A DNA stretch of 14,103 nucleotides from an uncultured Chloroflexota bacterium (GTDB lineage Bacteria > Chloroflexota > Anaerolineae > Aggregatilineales > Phototrophicaceae). Of this stretch, positions 1 to 6,265 are shown piece by piece (within the stretch, counting starts at the first letter, position 1; each line of letters starts with the position of its first letter). The translations under genes were made by a program, and so were the position numbers. The notes under the pieces were generated by a model that searched no databases, was not told where the DNA came from, and saw only the letters and a list, made by a program, of their open reading frames with translations. Where the stretch lies: the NCBI GenBank assembly GCA_903904765.1, contig CAIVEA010000347.1, positions 1 through 14,103 on the forward strand, written 5' to 3'.

Positions 1-13
1 AACCCTCAACCTA

Positions 14-133
14 AAACCTCACCCCCCAGCCCCCTCTCCGTAGTAACAGCGAGGGGGAGCAAGCAGCAGACTCTTTCACCCCTCTCCAAAGCGGTACTCC
101 GCGTGTTGGAGAGGGGACTGAGGGGTGAGGTTT
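14..133. repeat. MITE-like inverted palindromic repeat
   Basis: Positions 14-39 and 108-133 are inverted copies of each other, matching at 24 of 26 bases; the outer 12 bases (AAACCTCACCCC and its complement) match perfectly. Nested inside the right half is a hairpin: CCCCTCTCCAA at 79-89 pairs with TTGGAGAGGGG at 106-116, and an inner GCGG/CCGC stem (91-94 with 99-102) closes on a TACT loop. The left half also has a C-rich/G-rich pair around 30-60. The same core (GGAGAGGGG, a short spacer, GGGGTGA) recurs at 2243-2264. No transposase or convincing target-site duplication is visible, so it may be a non-autonomous element or a REP-like intergenic repeat. It lies two bases beyond the stop codon of the oxidoreductase gene. 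Confidence 0.7.
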
Positions 134-135
134 CG

Positions 136-1065
136 CTACGAAAAATGCGGAAGCACCTGCTTCGCCAGCAGTTCCAGCCCGTCGAAATCGGTCTGGTCGC
201 GCCACATCAGCATCAGTCGCTGCGTTCCCGCCTCCACATACGCGCTGATCTGGTCTACCACCGCCGACGGTGTACCGACGATGCGATTCCACTCCAGTAG
301 CTTATCGGACGGCTCTGGCGACTGCGCCACTTTCGCCGCCAGTTGCGCGTCATCTTTGCCGAGAATGACCTGCGTCATCACCGAACGTTTCACGCTGGTC
401 GCCGCCCGCCCGCGTTCCGCCAACAGCGTGTCCAGCAGGGCGTTGCGTTCGCGGCAGCCCTGCGGCGTGATATACACCGCGTTCCACTCGTCGGCATACT
501 GCGCCACCAGCGGCAGCGTTTTTTTCGGGCCATTGCCGCCGATCAGGATGGGCGGGCCGTTCTTCCGCGCCGGACGCGGCAGCAGAATCGCCTCGCGCAG
601 CGGGTAATGCTTCCCGTCGAAGCTGACGGGCGTATCGCTGCGGAACAAGCGCGTGGTCACTTCCAGCGCCTCGTGCAGCATGGCGTAGCGGGTGGCGATA
701 TCGTAGAACGGGATGCCGAACTGCTGATGTTCGCGCTCATGCCAGCCCGTCCCCAAACCCAGCACCAGCCGCCCACCGCTGAGGTCATCCACCGCCGCCG
801 CCATACGCGCCGTCAGCGCCGGATGCCGGAAGGTGGTCGGCGCGACCAGCGTCCCCAACTCGATGCGACTGGTCTGCGTGGCGGCATCGGTCAGCGAAAC
901 AAAGGTTTCCAACGAGTCCTCGTCCGGCGGGCCAATCGTGAAATGGTCAGACCGGAATACGCACTGGAAGCCATAATCCTCGGCAGCGCGGAGTAAGCGC
1001 CGCCAGCGTTCCCATGTCAGCCCCCATTGTCCCTCAAGCATCAACCCGATCTGTGCTTTGACCAT
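136..1065 (-). CDS. LLM-class F420-dependent oxidoreductase
   Basis: This 309-residue protein belongs to the luciferase-like monooxygenase superfamily, cytosolic TIM-barrel oxidoreductases that use F420 or flavin. Supporting segments are an N-terminal strand and helix ending in FRSDHF (37-42), the core IELGTLVAPTTFRHPALTA (68-86), the DDLSGGRLVLGLGTGWHEREH stretch (93-113, the superfamily hallmark), a PRPARKNGPPILIGG strand (163-177) and an ADEWN motif (191-195). It most resembles the branch typified by mycobacterial Rv1855c. The substrate cannot be told from sequence. The start is ATG at 1065, whose A is shared with the TAA stop of the antiporter gene, so translation is probably coupled. The reading frame stays open further upstream, but that extension only shadows the antiporter gene. 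A palindromic repeat begins two bases past the stop. Family assignment is firm; the F420 rather than FMN preference is inference. Confidence 0.9.
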   Translation of the reverse strand: MVKAQIGLMLEGQWGLTWERWRRLLRAAEDYGFQCVFRSDHFTIGPPDEDSLETFVSLTDAATQTSRIELGTLVAPTTFRHPALTARMAAAVDDLSGGRLVLGLGTGWHEREHQQFGIPFYDIATRYAMLHEALEVTTRLFRSDTPVSFDGKHYPLREAILLPRPARKNGPPILIGGNGPKKTLPLVAQYADEWNAVYITPQGCRERNALLDTLLAERGRAATSVKRSVMTQVILGKDDAQLAAKVAQSPEPSDKLLEWNRIVGTPSAVVDQISAYVEAGTQRLMLMWRDQTDFDGLELLAKQVLPHFS

Positions 1066-2162
1066 TATCCCCCCGCGTGTGCTGCGGCCTGTGCCGCCGG
1101 TAAAAAGTAGAAGGCCAGCGCGATCATGACGTACACCGCCAGCAGCATCGCGCCTTCCAGCCAGTTTGACTCGCCATCCAGTGCGATAAAAGCCGCCACC
1201 AACACCGTCGCAATCAGCGCGATAATCTCGAAACCGCTGAACACCAGCAGCAGCGTTTGCCCGCCCATGAGCAAGCTGATGAACACCAGCACCGGCGCAA
1301 CGAACAGCGCCACTTGCAAACTGGAGCCGAGTGAGACCGCCAGACTCAGTTCCATCTTGTTCTTCATGGCGACTTGCACCGCCACCAGATGTTCCGCGAT
1401 GTTGCCCACCAGCGGCACGATGATGATACCGATGAACAATTCGCTCAGGCCGAGCGTTTCGGTCACATGCTCCACCGCGCCCACCAGCACCTCGCTCATG
1501 AACACGATACCCAGCGTGGCGACCACTAGCACGATGACTGAAGTCCGCACGCTCCATTTGGCGTGGTGATGTTCGCTGCCGGTTTCGTGAGCATGTGGGT
1601 CGCCATTCGGGGTACGGTGCGTGAACGAGTACAGCACACTCAGGCCGTACAGCACGATCATCACCACCGCCACACCTTCGCTCAAACCCAGTTCCGCCGC
1701 TTTGTTGGTCAGCAGCGCCGCATCGAACAGCGAAGGGATTGCCAGCGCCACCACCGCCAGAATCAGCAGCGTGGCGTTCAAGCCAGCCGTGCGCGGATCG
1801 AACTTTTGTAGGCCGTTCTTCAGGCCGCCCAGCAGCAGGCTGAGTCCCAGTACCAGCAGTAGGTTGCCCAGAATCGAGCCGACAATTGAGGCTTTCACCA
1901 GATCAACCAACCCTTCGCGCAGCGCGAAAATGGTGATGATGAGTTCTGCTGCGTTGCCCAGTGTGGCGTTCAGCAGGCCGCCCAGCTTGGGGCCGGTGTG
2001 GACAGCCAGTTCTTCGGTGGCCTCGCCCATCAGATCAGCCAATGGGATGATACCCAGACATGCAAACAAAAAGATCAGCACCGGACTCCCGCCCGTTGCA
2101 TTCACGATCAGCGCTACTGGCACAAAAATCAACAGCCCTTTGATAATACGGTCTATGCTCAC
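1065..2162 (-). CDS. cax: Calcium/proton antiporter (CAX family)
   Basis: This is an integral inner-membrane exchanger that expels Ca2+ using the proton gradient. The 365 residues are mostly hydrophobic, with about ten to eleven candidate membrane spans, the usual size for microbial CAX proteins. The two diagnostic CaCA repeats are clear: c-1 as LLNATLGNAAELII (63-76) and c-2 as VPLVGNIAEHLVAV (249-262), with ion-binding Glu73 and Glu257. Between the two halves is a hydrophilic loop (181-202) rich in histidine, including a run of three at 198-200. The start is GTG, preceded by a purine-rich GAGGGGG Shine-Dalgarno. The stop overlaps the oxidoreductase start by one base (TAATG), which suggests the two are co-translated. 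A palindromic repeat sits in the leader between this gene and the upstream hydrolase. The CAX assignment is secure; Ca2+ specificity is inferred from the family. Confidence 0.95.
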   Translation of the reverse strand: MSIDRIIKGLLIFVPVALIVNATGGSPVLIFLFACLGIIPLADLMGEATEELAVHTGPKLGGLLNATLGNAAELIITIFALREGLVDLVKASIVGSILGNLLLVLGLSLLLGGLKNGLQKFDPRTAGLNATLLILAVVALAIPSLFDAALLTNKAAELGLSEGVAVVMIVLYGLSVLYSFTHRTPNGDPHAHETGSEHHHAKWSVRTSVIVLVVATLGIVFMSEVLVGAVEHVTETLGLSELFIGIIIVPLVGNIAEHLVAVQVAMKNKMELSLAVSLGSSLQVALFVAPVLVFISLLMGGQTLLLVFSGFEIIALIATVLVAAFIALDGESNWLEGAMLLAVYVMIALAFYFLPAAQAAAHAGG

Positions 2163-2166
2163 AATT

Positions 2167-2173
2167 CCCCCTC
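2167..2173 (-). promoter_or_regulatory. Ribosome binding site for cax
   Basis: The transcript reads GAGGGGG then AATT then GTG, an anti-16S-like purine stretch four bases before the codon. This supports GTG at 2160-2162 as the start; no ATG near by fits the conserved N-terminus. Confidence 0.6.
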
Positions 2174-2197
2174 AACAATGAATATGGTTATGCATGA

Positions 2198-2266
2198 CTT
2201 CACCCCGCTGCGCTGCGCTTAGCTTCCCCTCTCCATTGCAATGGAGAGGGGATAAGAGGGGTGATG
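2198..2266. repeat. Palindromic intergenic repeat, second copy
   Basis: Positions 2226-2251 form a perfect 26-base palindrome (CCCCTCTCCATTG followed by its exact complement). It is framed by short inverted ends, TCACCCC (2200-2206) and GGGGTGA (2258-2264). The right half, GGAGAGGGG plus an A-rich spacer plus AGGGGTGA, matches the right unit of the repeat at 108-128 apart from the spacer. It fills most of the gap between the hydrolase stop and the cax start. There is no U-tract after the stem, so it is not a canonical terminator. It could still act as an RNA hairpin affecting expression of cax, or be a degenerate member of a dispersed family. Confidence 0.7.
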
Positions 2267-2273
2267 TACAACT

Positions 2274-3098
2274 TTACGCTTGTTCACAGGCTGACCAGAA
2301 GGCCAGCGCGTCCGCAAAATAGCTTGGACTATACATCGGCAGCAGCATAAACACATGCCCGCCGGGGTAGTGTTTGAGTTGCGCGCCGGGGATGGCGGCG
2401 GCCAGTTCGTCCTGAAAGCGCGGCGGAACCAGCACATCATCCGGGCTGCTCATCAGCAACGTGGGCGCGGTGATGCGGCTCACCTGCCCACGCAAATCGT
2501 ACCGTTCCAGCGCGGCCTTCTGCAACAAGAAGCCTTCGGATGTTTGTTCCAGTGGGTCGGGCGGGGCATTCACCCACATCCCCATCAGCGATTCGTACTC
2601 AAATGCCTGCTCACCCAGCAGGAACAGCGCCGTAAAACGGGCGATCACATCCTGCGGTAGCTTGCGATCACGCAAATCGCGCAGGCTTTGCAACATGAAG
2701 GCCGAACGGTTGGGCATGGGCGGCGAATGACTGAGCGTGACCGCCGCGATCAGGCTGCGGACGCGCTGCGGGTGGCGCACCGCCAGCGTCAGCGCCACGC
2801 ATCCGCCCATCGAAACGCCGAGGATGTGCGCCGAGTCCAGCCCCTCGTGCGCCATGACCGCCGCCACATCATCCGCCATATCATCAATCGTTGCCACCGC
2901 GTCGGAGGGCGTTTGGGTGCGCCCCGAACCGCGATTGTCCACCACCAGCAAGCGCGTTTGCTCACCGAGGACGCTGCGGGTGATTTGACCGAGCGTATCC
3001 GCGCTGTGCGAGCCGAAGCCGCAAATGTAGACGACAGGCAAGCCCTGTCCGCCGATCTCGTAATAGACCTGTGCATCACCGCGTTGAAGCGTAGGCAT
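2274..3098 (-). CDS. Alpha/beta-hydrolase fold protein, intact triad
   Basis: This soluble 274-residue alpha/beta hydrolase is of the esterase/lactonase/peptidase type, with no signal peptide. Visible elements (numbered from the first of two tandem Met codons) are VVYICGFGSHS (23-33, oxyanion-loop region), VVDNRGSGRT (53-62), the nucleophile elbow GVSMGG with Ser97, the acid in SSPDDVLVPP (probably Asp222) and GGH with catalytic His249. The VDNRGSG(R/S) segment is typical of small lactonase-like and 3-oxoadipate enol-lactonase-like hydrolases, but the substrate is unknown. Two ATG codons lie side by side at 3099-3101 and 3096-3098. The AAAGGGG Shine-Dalgarno stands three bases before the first and six before the second, so I chose the second. 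A possible promoter lies just upstream, and cax follows after 111 bp that hold a palindromic repeat. Confidence 0.88.
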   Translation of the reverse strand: MPTLQRGDAQVYYEIGGQGLPVVYICGFGSHSADTLGQITRSVLGEQTRLLVVDNRGSGRTQTPSDAVATIDDMADDVAAVMAHEGLDSAHILGVSMGGCVALTLAVRHPQRVRSLIAAVTLSHSPPMPNRSAFMLQSLRDLRDRKLPQDVIARFTALFLLGEQAFEYESLMGMWVNAPPDPLEQTSEGFLLQKAALERYDLRGQVSRITAPTLLMSSPDDVLVPPRFQDELAAAIPGAQLKHYPGGHVFMLLPMYSPSYFADALAFWSACEQA

Positions 3099-3104
3099 CA
3101 TATA

Positions 3105-3111
3105 CCCCTTT
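3105..3111 (-). promoter_or_regulatory. Ribosome binding site deciding the hydrolase start
   Basis: The transcript reads AAAGGGG-TAT-ATG-ATG. Spacing is three bases to the first ATG and six to the second, which favours the second codon (3096-3098). Confidence 0.45.
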
Positions 3112-3136
3112 CAAAACAGTTTCTGCCACACTTCCC

Positions 3137-3164
3137 ATTGTACTCGGGGCGGGGTGTGCCACAA
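3137..3164 (-). promoter_or_regulatory. Candidate sigma-70-like promoter
   Basis: On the minus strand a TTGTGG box (3159-3164) is followed after 16 bases by TACAAT (3137-3142), within the 78-bp gap between the phosphorylase stop and the hydrolase start. The transcription start would fall near 3130, leaving a leader of about 30 bases. It would drive the hydrolase, and possibly cax and the oxidoreductase. The match is reasonable, but the spacer is very GC-rich, so this is tentative. Confidence 0.35.
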
Positions 3165-3179
3165 CCAACCGCAGGCGCG

Positions 3180-3908
3180 TTATTCCGCAGGCAGCGCCGC
3201 GAGGCAGATGCGTAATCCGGTCACGCCTACGCCGGGGCCGAAATCGCGGCGTGGGTCGAGATGCCAGCGTCCGGTGGCCATGTTGGTGATGATGCATACC
3301 GAGGCATAGGCCAGCCCGATCTCTGCCGCCAGCCAGATTTCCGGCGCGAGGGTCATACCCACCACCGCCGCGCCGCCCCAGCCGAACAGCGCGATTTCGG
3401 CGGCGGTTTCGAGGCGCGGCCCTTCACTGCACACATACGTGCCATGCGTCGCACATGCCACACCCACCGCAGCGCAGGCCGTCACCAACCGCGTCCGCCA
3501 GTCCGCCGCAAAGGGTGCGCCCCCCGGCAAACGGCGCTCCGGCAGCGTGTTGCCAAAGCTGCTCACCCGCGCCCGCGTCATGTCCAGCACATCATCGGGG
3601 ATGACGGCCTGTCCCACCGATAGGCCGGGGGCAATCGCACCCACGCCGTTCCACGATAGCACGACCTCCGCGCCCAGTTCCCGCGCCGCCCACAGGTTCG
3701 CCCGATGGTTGACGAAAGCGGCGGTGCGCTGCAAGCCGTCCTCACCGTGCCGCGAGCTGAACCACGCGCCGCGCCCTTCGTGTTCTAGATGCACGAACGG
3801 GGCAGACGCGCCAAAAGGCGTATCCAGCACCCGCCGTTCGCCCACGCGGGCATGGTCAGCCAGTTTCAGATGATAGGCAGCCGTGCCGCCGAAGATGACG
3901 ATGCTCAT
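3180..3908 (-). CDS. Purine nucleoside / MTA phosphorylase family protein
   Basis: This 242-residue protein is of the trimeric PNP/MTAP family (phosphorolysis of purine nucleosides, 5'-methylthioadenosine or methylthioinosine in purine salvage). Visible family parts are FGGTAAY (6-12), the phosphate-region RHG (53-55), NHRANLWAARELGAE (67-81), SWNGVGAIAPG (85-95), GTYVCSEGPRLETAAE (156-171), VVGMT (182-186) and ITNM (207-210). By alignment with human PNP, Glu167, Met185 and Asn209 match the base and ribose contacts. Asn rather than Asp at 209 hints at a 6-oxopurine or methylthioinosine substrate. Oddly, the usual H-x-x-PPH stretch before the N-Y-R-A-N motif is replaced by EDGLQRTAAFV, and the C-terminus is unusual. 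The start at 3908 is fixed by AGGAG five bases upstream. A longer start at 3947 would lie inside the terminator hairpin and is rejected. Confidence 0.82.
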   Translation of the reverse strand: MSIVIFGGTAAYHLKLADHARVGERRVLDTPFGASAPFVHLEHEGRGAWFSSRHGEDGLQRTAAFVNHRANLWAARELGAEVVLSWNGVGAIAPGLSVGQAVIPDDVLDMTRARVSSFGNTLPERRLPGGAPFAADWRTRLVTACAAVGVACATHGTYVCSEGPRLETAAEIALFGWGGAAVVGMTLAPEIWLAAEIGLAYASVCIITNMATGRWHLDPRRDFGPGVGVTGLRICLAALPAE

Positions 3909-3913
3909 ACCTG

Positions 3914-3918
3914 CTCCT
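3914..3918 (-). promoter_or_regulatory. Ribosome binding site of the phosphorylase
   Basis: AGGAG stands five bases before ATG 3906-3908 on the minus strand. This decides between two in-frame starts and yields an N-terminus, MSIVIFGGT, that matches the family. Confidence 0.75.
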
Positions 3919-3930
3919 GTCCACACCCGG

Positions 3931-3965
3931 AAACAAATCCGCCCCATGAAGCAATGGGGCGGATT
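3931..3965 (-). terminator. Rho-independent terminator
   Basis: A perfect 12-bp stem (AATCCGCCCCAT at 3936-3947 paired with 3954-3965) closes a six-base loop. On the minus strand it is followed by TGTTT (3935-3931), a short T-rich tail. It lies 23 bp past the stop of the secreted repeat protein and should end that transcript before the phosphorylase gene. The tail is weak, so readthrough is possible. Confidence 0.7.
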
Positions 3966-3988
3966 GTAGAAAACAGATGCGGAATGCG

Positions 3989-5479
3989 CTACGTTCCGGT
4001 AGGCTTAATCGTCAGGATGTAGCCGCCCGTCGTGTAACCGCCTGCGTCGCCATCGCGGATGACCACAATCTGATACGTGCCGTCGGAAGGCATCACATAG
4101 TTGGTAATGGCTGCCGAGTCCTGACTCGCTCCGTAGTAGGCCGAGTTGACGGGCTGCCCGTTGGCATCGCGGATTTCGAGGCGCGGGATGAGGGTGCCGC
4201 TGGTACGCAGCACGGTAATGTCAATCACCACGCCCTTCTTGGCGCTGTACGTCCATGTATCCGCCCAGCGGCTATCCGTGATCTGCCCTTCGGCAGGCGT
4301 TCCGTCCACCACCGCGCCCGTTGCGCCGCGCAGCGTCTCGCTCTCCTCGCCCGCCCCGTTCAGTGTGACCGCCAGCGAATAGCCGCCGCTGCTGGCACCG
4401 CTCTGGTCGCTCTGGCGGCTGACGCGCACGGTGTAATTGCCCGGCCCCGGTAGCTGGTAGCGTTCGAGGGTGGCACTGTCTCCGGTGCGGCTGGTGTAGC
4501 CGGTGTTGATTGGCTGACCGCTGCCGCCCAATAGCGTGACGATGGGTTGCAACGTGCCGCTGGTGCGGGCGGCGCTGATGGTTAGCACATCGCTAGACGT
4601 GGTGCTGAACGTCCAGTCTTCGTACCAGCGCGCTCCTATATCGCCCGTGACGGCTGTGCCATAGGTGACAGCGCCCATCACGCCCGCCAGTGCCGGATTG
4701 TCCTCGCCATAGCCGAGCGTCGTCACCAGCAGGTCGTAAGTGCCTTCGGTATCGCCGCTGAACCCGCTCTGGCGGGTGACAGCAATCGTATAATCGCCCG
4801 CCGAGGGCAGGGTGGTGTAATCCATGATCGCTTCGTCGCCCGCGTAGCTGGTGTAGCCGCTGGTGATGGCTTGCCCATTCGCGTCCAGAATATCCACCTG
4901 CGGGAACAGCGAGCCGCCCGTGCGGTGTACTTCGACATGGATGATGTCCGCGCCCTGTGCGGTGTAGGTGTAGCGTTGATACCAGTGCGCGCCCGTTAAT
5001 TCGCCCGTGACCGCCACGTTTTCCTGCACCGCGCCGATGACGGCGGTGTTGTTCGGGTTATCCTCACCCGTGCCGAGCAGCAGCACGTTGATGCTGTATG
5101 CGCCCGTCGTCACGCCGCTTTCGCCGTTATAGCGCCCCACTTGCACAGTATAGCTGCCCGCCGCCGGCAGGGTGATGTCGTCAATCAGCGCCCGCGCTCC
5201 GGTACGGTCTGCGCCGTAGCTGGATTGCAGCACCGACCCGCTGGCATCCAGAATGGATACATCGGGGATTAAGTTGCCGTCGCTGCGTTCTACCACCACG
5301 CTGATGCGGTCGGCGCTGGCGGTTTGCAGCGTCCAATTCTGGGTGAAAGTCTCATTGGTGATATTGCCCTGTGAGGGTGTGTTGAATGTCAGCGCGTTAG
5401 CCGTTGCGTCCTGTGCGCCCACCAGCGCGGGGAACACCAGCGAAAACAACAGCGCCAGTAAGAATAGACGTGATTTCAT
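3989..5479 (-). CDS. Secreted protein with four PPC-like beta repeats
   Basis: This 496-residue exported protein has a classical signal peptide (positive MKSR, hydrophobic 5-18, cleavage probably after VGA at 22). The mature part is four tandem repeats of about 118 residues, near 32-134, 148-254, 268-373 and 388-493. Each carries a W/Y-T aromatic strand, a segment like R-x-x-G-x-L-x-P-x-(V/L)-x-(I/L)-x-D-A-x-G, then LP/MP-x-x-G-x-Y-x-(I/V)-x-V-x-R, and ends near G-x-Y-x-(L/I). Repeats are joined by GxGED/GxGEE linkers (136-140, 256-260, 375-379). This resembles bacterial pre-peptidase C-terminal (PPC) jelly-roll domains, but no peptidase or other catalytic domain is present. It has no C-terminal anchor or sorting signal. 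A surface or extracellular binding role is inference. It has an AT-rich leader of its own and a terminator after it, so it is probably monocistronic. Confidence 0.8.
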   Translation of the reverse strand: MKSRLFLLALLFSLVFPALVGAQDATANALTFNTPSQGNITNETFTQNWTLQTASADRISVVVERSDGNLIPDVSILDASGSVLQSSYGADRTGARALIDDITLPAAGSYTVQVGRYNGESGVTTGAYSINVLLLGTGEDNPNNTAVIGAVQENVAVTGELTGAHWYQRYTYTAQGADIIHVEVHRTGGSLFPQVDILDANGQAITSGYTSYAGDEAIMDYTTLPSAGDYTIAVTRQSGFSGDTEGTYDLLVTTLGYGEDNPALAGVMGAVTYGTAVTGDIGARWYEDWTFSTTSSDVLTISAARTSGTLQPIVTLLGGSGQPINTGYTSRTGDSATLERYQLPGPGNYTVRVSRQSDQSGASSGGYSLAVTLNGAGEESETLRGATGAVVDGTPAEGQITDSRWADTWTYSAKKGVVIDITVLRTSGTLIPRLEIRDANGQPVNSAYYGASQDSAAITNYVMPSDGTYQIVVIRDGDAGGYTTGGYILTIKPTGT

Positions 5480-5534
5480 GTGCGTTCGTCCTTTCCTCCA
5501 ACCCGAAGAAACTGATCAGAATATCCCGCATTTC

Positions 5535-5586
5535 ATTGTAAGATGAATTTTGAAGGCTTATTGTAAAAATTGATAAAAATGCACAA
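5535..5586 (-). promoter_or_regulatory. AT-rich leader with candidate promoter
   Basis: The 120-bp gap between the thiamine pyrophosphokinase stop and the secreted-protein start holds a markedly AT-rich block. It contains two TACAAT boxes on the minus strand (5560-5565 and 5535-5540). The first has a weak -35-like TTGTGC at 5581-5586, 15 bases away. Its composition contrasts with the GC-rich surroundings. A promoter here is likely, but the exact boxes are uncertain. Confidence 0.35.
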
Positions 5587-5599
5587 ATCGGGGAAGGTT

Positions 5600-6265
5600 T
5601 CAGGCGCGACCCAGCGTGTGTACCACCAGCACTATGCCTTCGCGCACGCTGATGTGCGCTTCGGCGGCCTGCATCACGTTGCTGATGCCCCGTGCGGGAC
5701 CGAAACGCAGCGTTTCGTCGTGCAGCGGGTAGTACAGATTGTGGGTGCGGATACCCCGCGCTTCGCCGCTGAGGGGGATGATGGACACCGTATCGCCCGC
5801 CGTGCCGTACACCGAAGACTGTCCTTCGCGGATGAGCCACGCTTCCTGTTTCCCCGCCACCAAGCGCACATCCAAGCCGTGCAGCACGGGCAGCGCCATC
5901 AGGTAGATGTTCCCCAGCGTTTGGTCGAGGCGATCCCCCAGCGCCGCCAGCACGCGAATCCAGCGTGCGCCGCGCTCGGCGGCCAGCAGCAGCGCCAGTT
6001 CCAGATCGGTTTCGTCTTTTTCGGGCTGGTGGCGCAGCACTTCGGCGCTACGGGTCAGGTGTTCCAGTGTCGGCGGTTCAACCGAATCCATATCACCGAT
6101 GAGCGTTTGCACGGCGAGGCCATAGTAGGCCGCCAACCGCGCACCGCCATCGGCAGCGATCACCCACGCATCCGGCGCAGACTCGATGGCGCGGCGCACC
6201 ATCGGCCCATCCTGTGCATCGCCATTGGCGACCACCAGTGCTTTTAACGACTTCGGCGTTTCCAA
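5600..6265 (-). CDS. thiN: Thiamine pyrophosphokinase
   Basis: This cytosolic 221-residue enzyme transfers pyrophosphate from ATP to thiamine, giving thiamine diphosphate. Signature motifs appear in order: LVVANGD (10-16), AADGGARLA (37-45), IGDMDSV (56-62), KDETDLELAL (83-92), ALGDRLDQTLGN (108-119) and GISN (193-196), the thiamine-binding loop. In the fifth motif the usual G-G-R-x-D-H reads G-D-R-L-D-Q, a change from the family consensus. The length is normal. The start is TTG at 6263-6265, overlapping the upstream hydrolase-fold gene by 22 nt with no clear Shine-Dalgarno, so it is probably translated by coupling. A GTG at 6235 is an alternative, but would remove the first beta strand. Why a cofactor enzyme ends a signalling operon is unclear; simple co-transcription is the plainest reading. 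Confidence 0.88.
   Translation of the reverse strand: METPKSLKALVVANGDAQDGPMVRRAIESAPDAWVIAADGGARLAAYYGLAVQTLIGDMDSVEPPTLEHLTRSAEVLRHQPEKDETDLELALLLAAERGARWIRVLAALGDRLDQTLGNIYLMALPVLHGLDVRLVAGKQEAWLIREGQSSVYGTAGDTVSIIPLSGEARGIRTHNLYYPLHDETLRFGPARGISNVMQAAEAHISVREGIVLVVHTLGRA

Noticed and set aside
79..116. Hairpin as a rho-independent terminator for the oxidoreductase
   Set aside because: The stem is strong, but no T-tract follows on either strand, and it is part of a repeat that also occurs elsewhere. Some termination effect cannot be ruled out.
343..996. Plus-strand open frame of 217 codons opposite the oxidoreductase
   Set aside because: It is an antisense shadow of a gene with unambiguous LLM motifs, and its own translation is Arg/Gln-rich with no domain.
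1066..1557. N-terminal extension of the oxidoreductase frame
   Set aside because: It overlaps the antiporter gene in another frame, has no family similarity, and the ATG at 1065 gives the normal N-terminus.
3909..3947. Longer phosphorylase with a start at 3947
   Set aside because: That codon lies in the terminator stem, has no ribosome binding site, and adds residues not expected at the N-terminus. AGGAG precedes the start at 3908.
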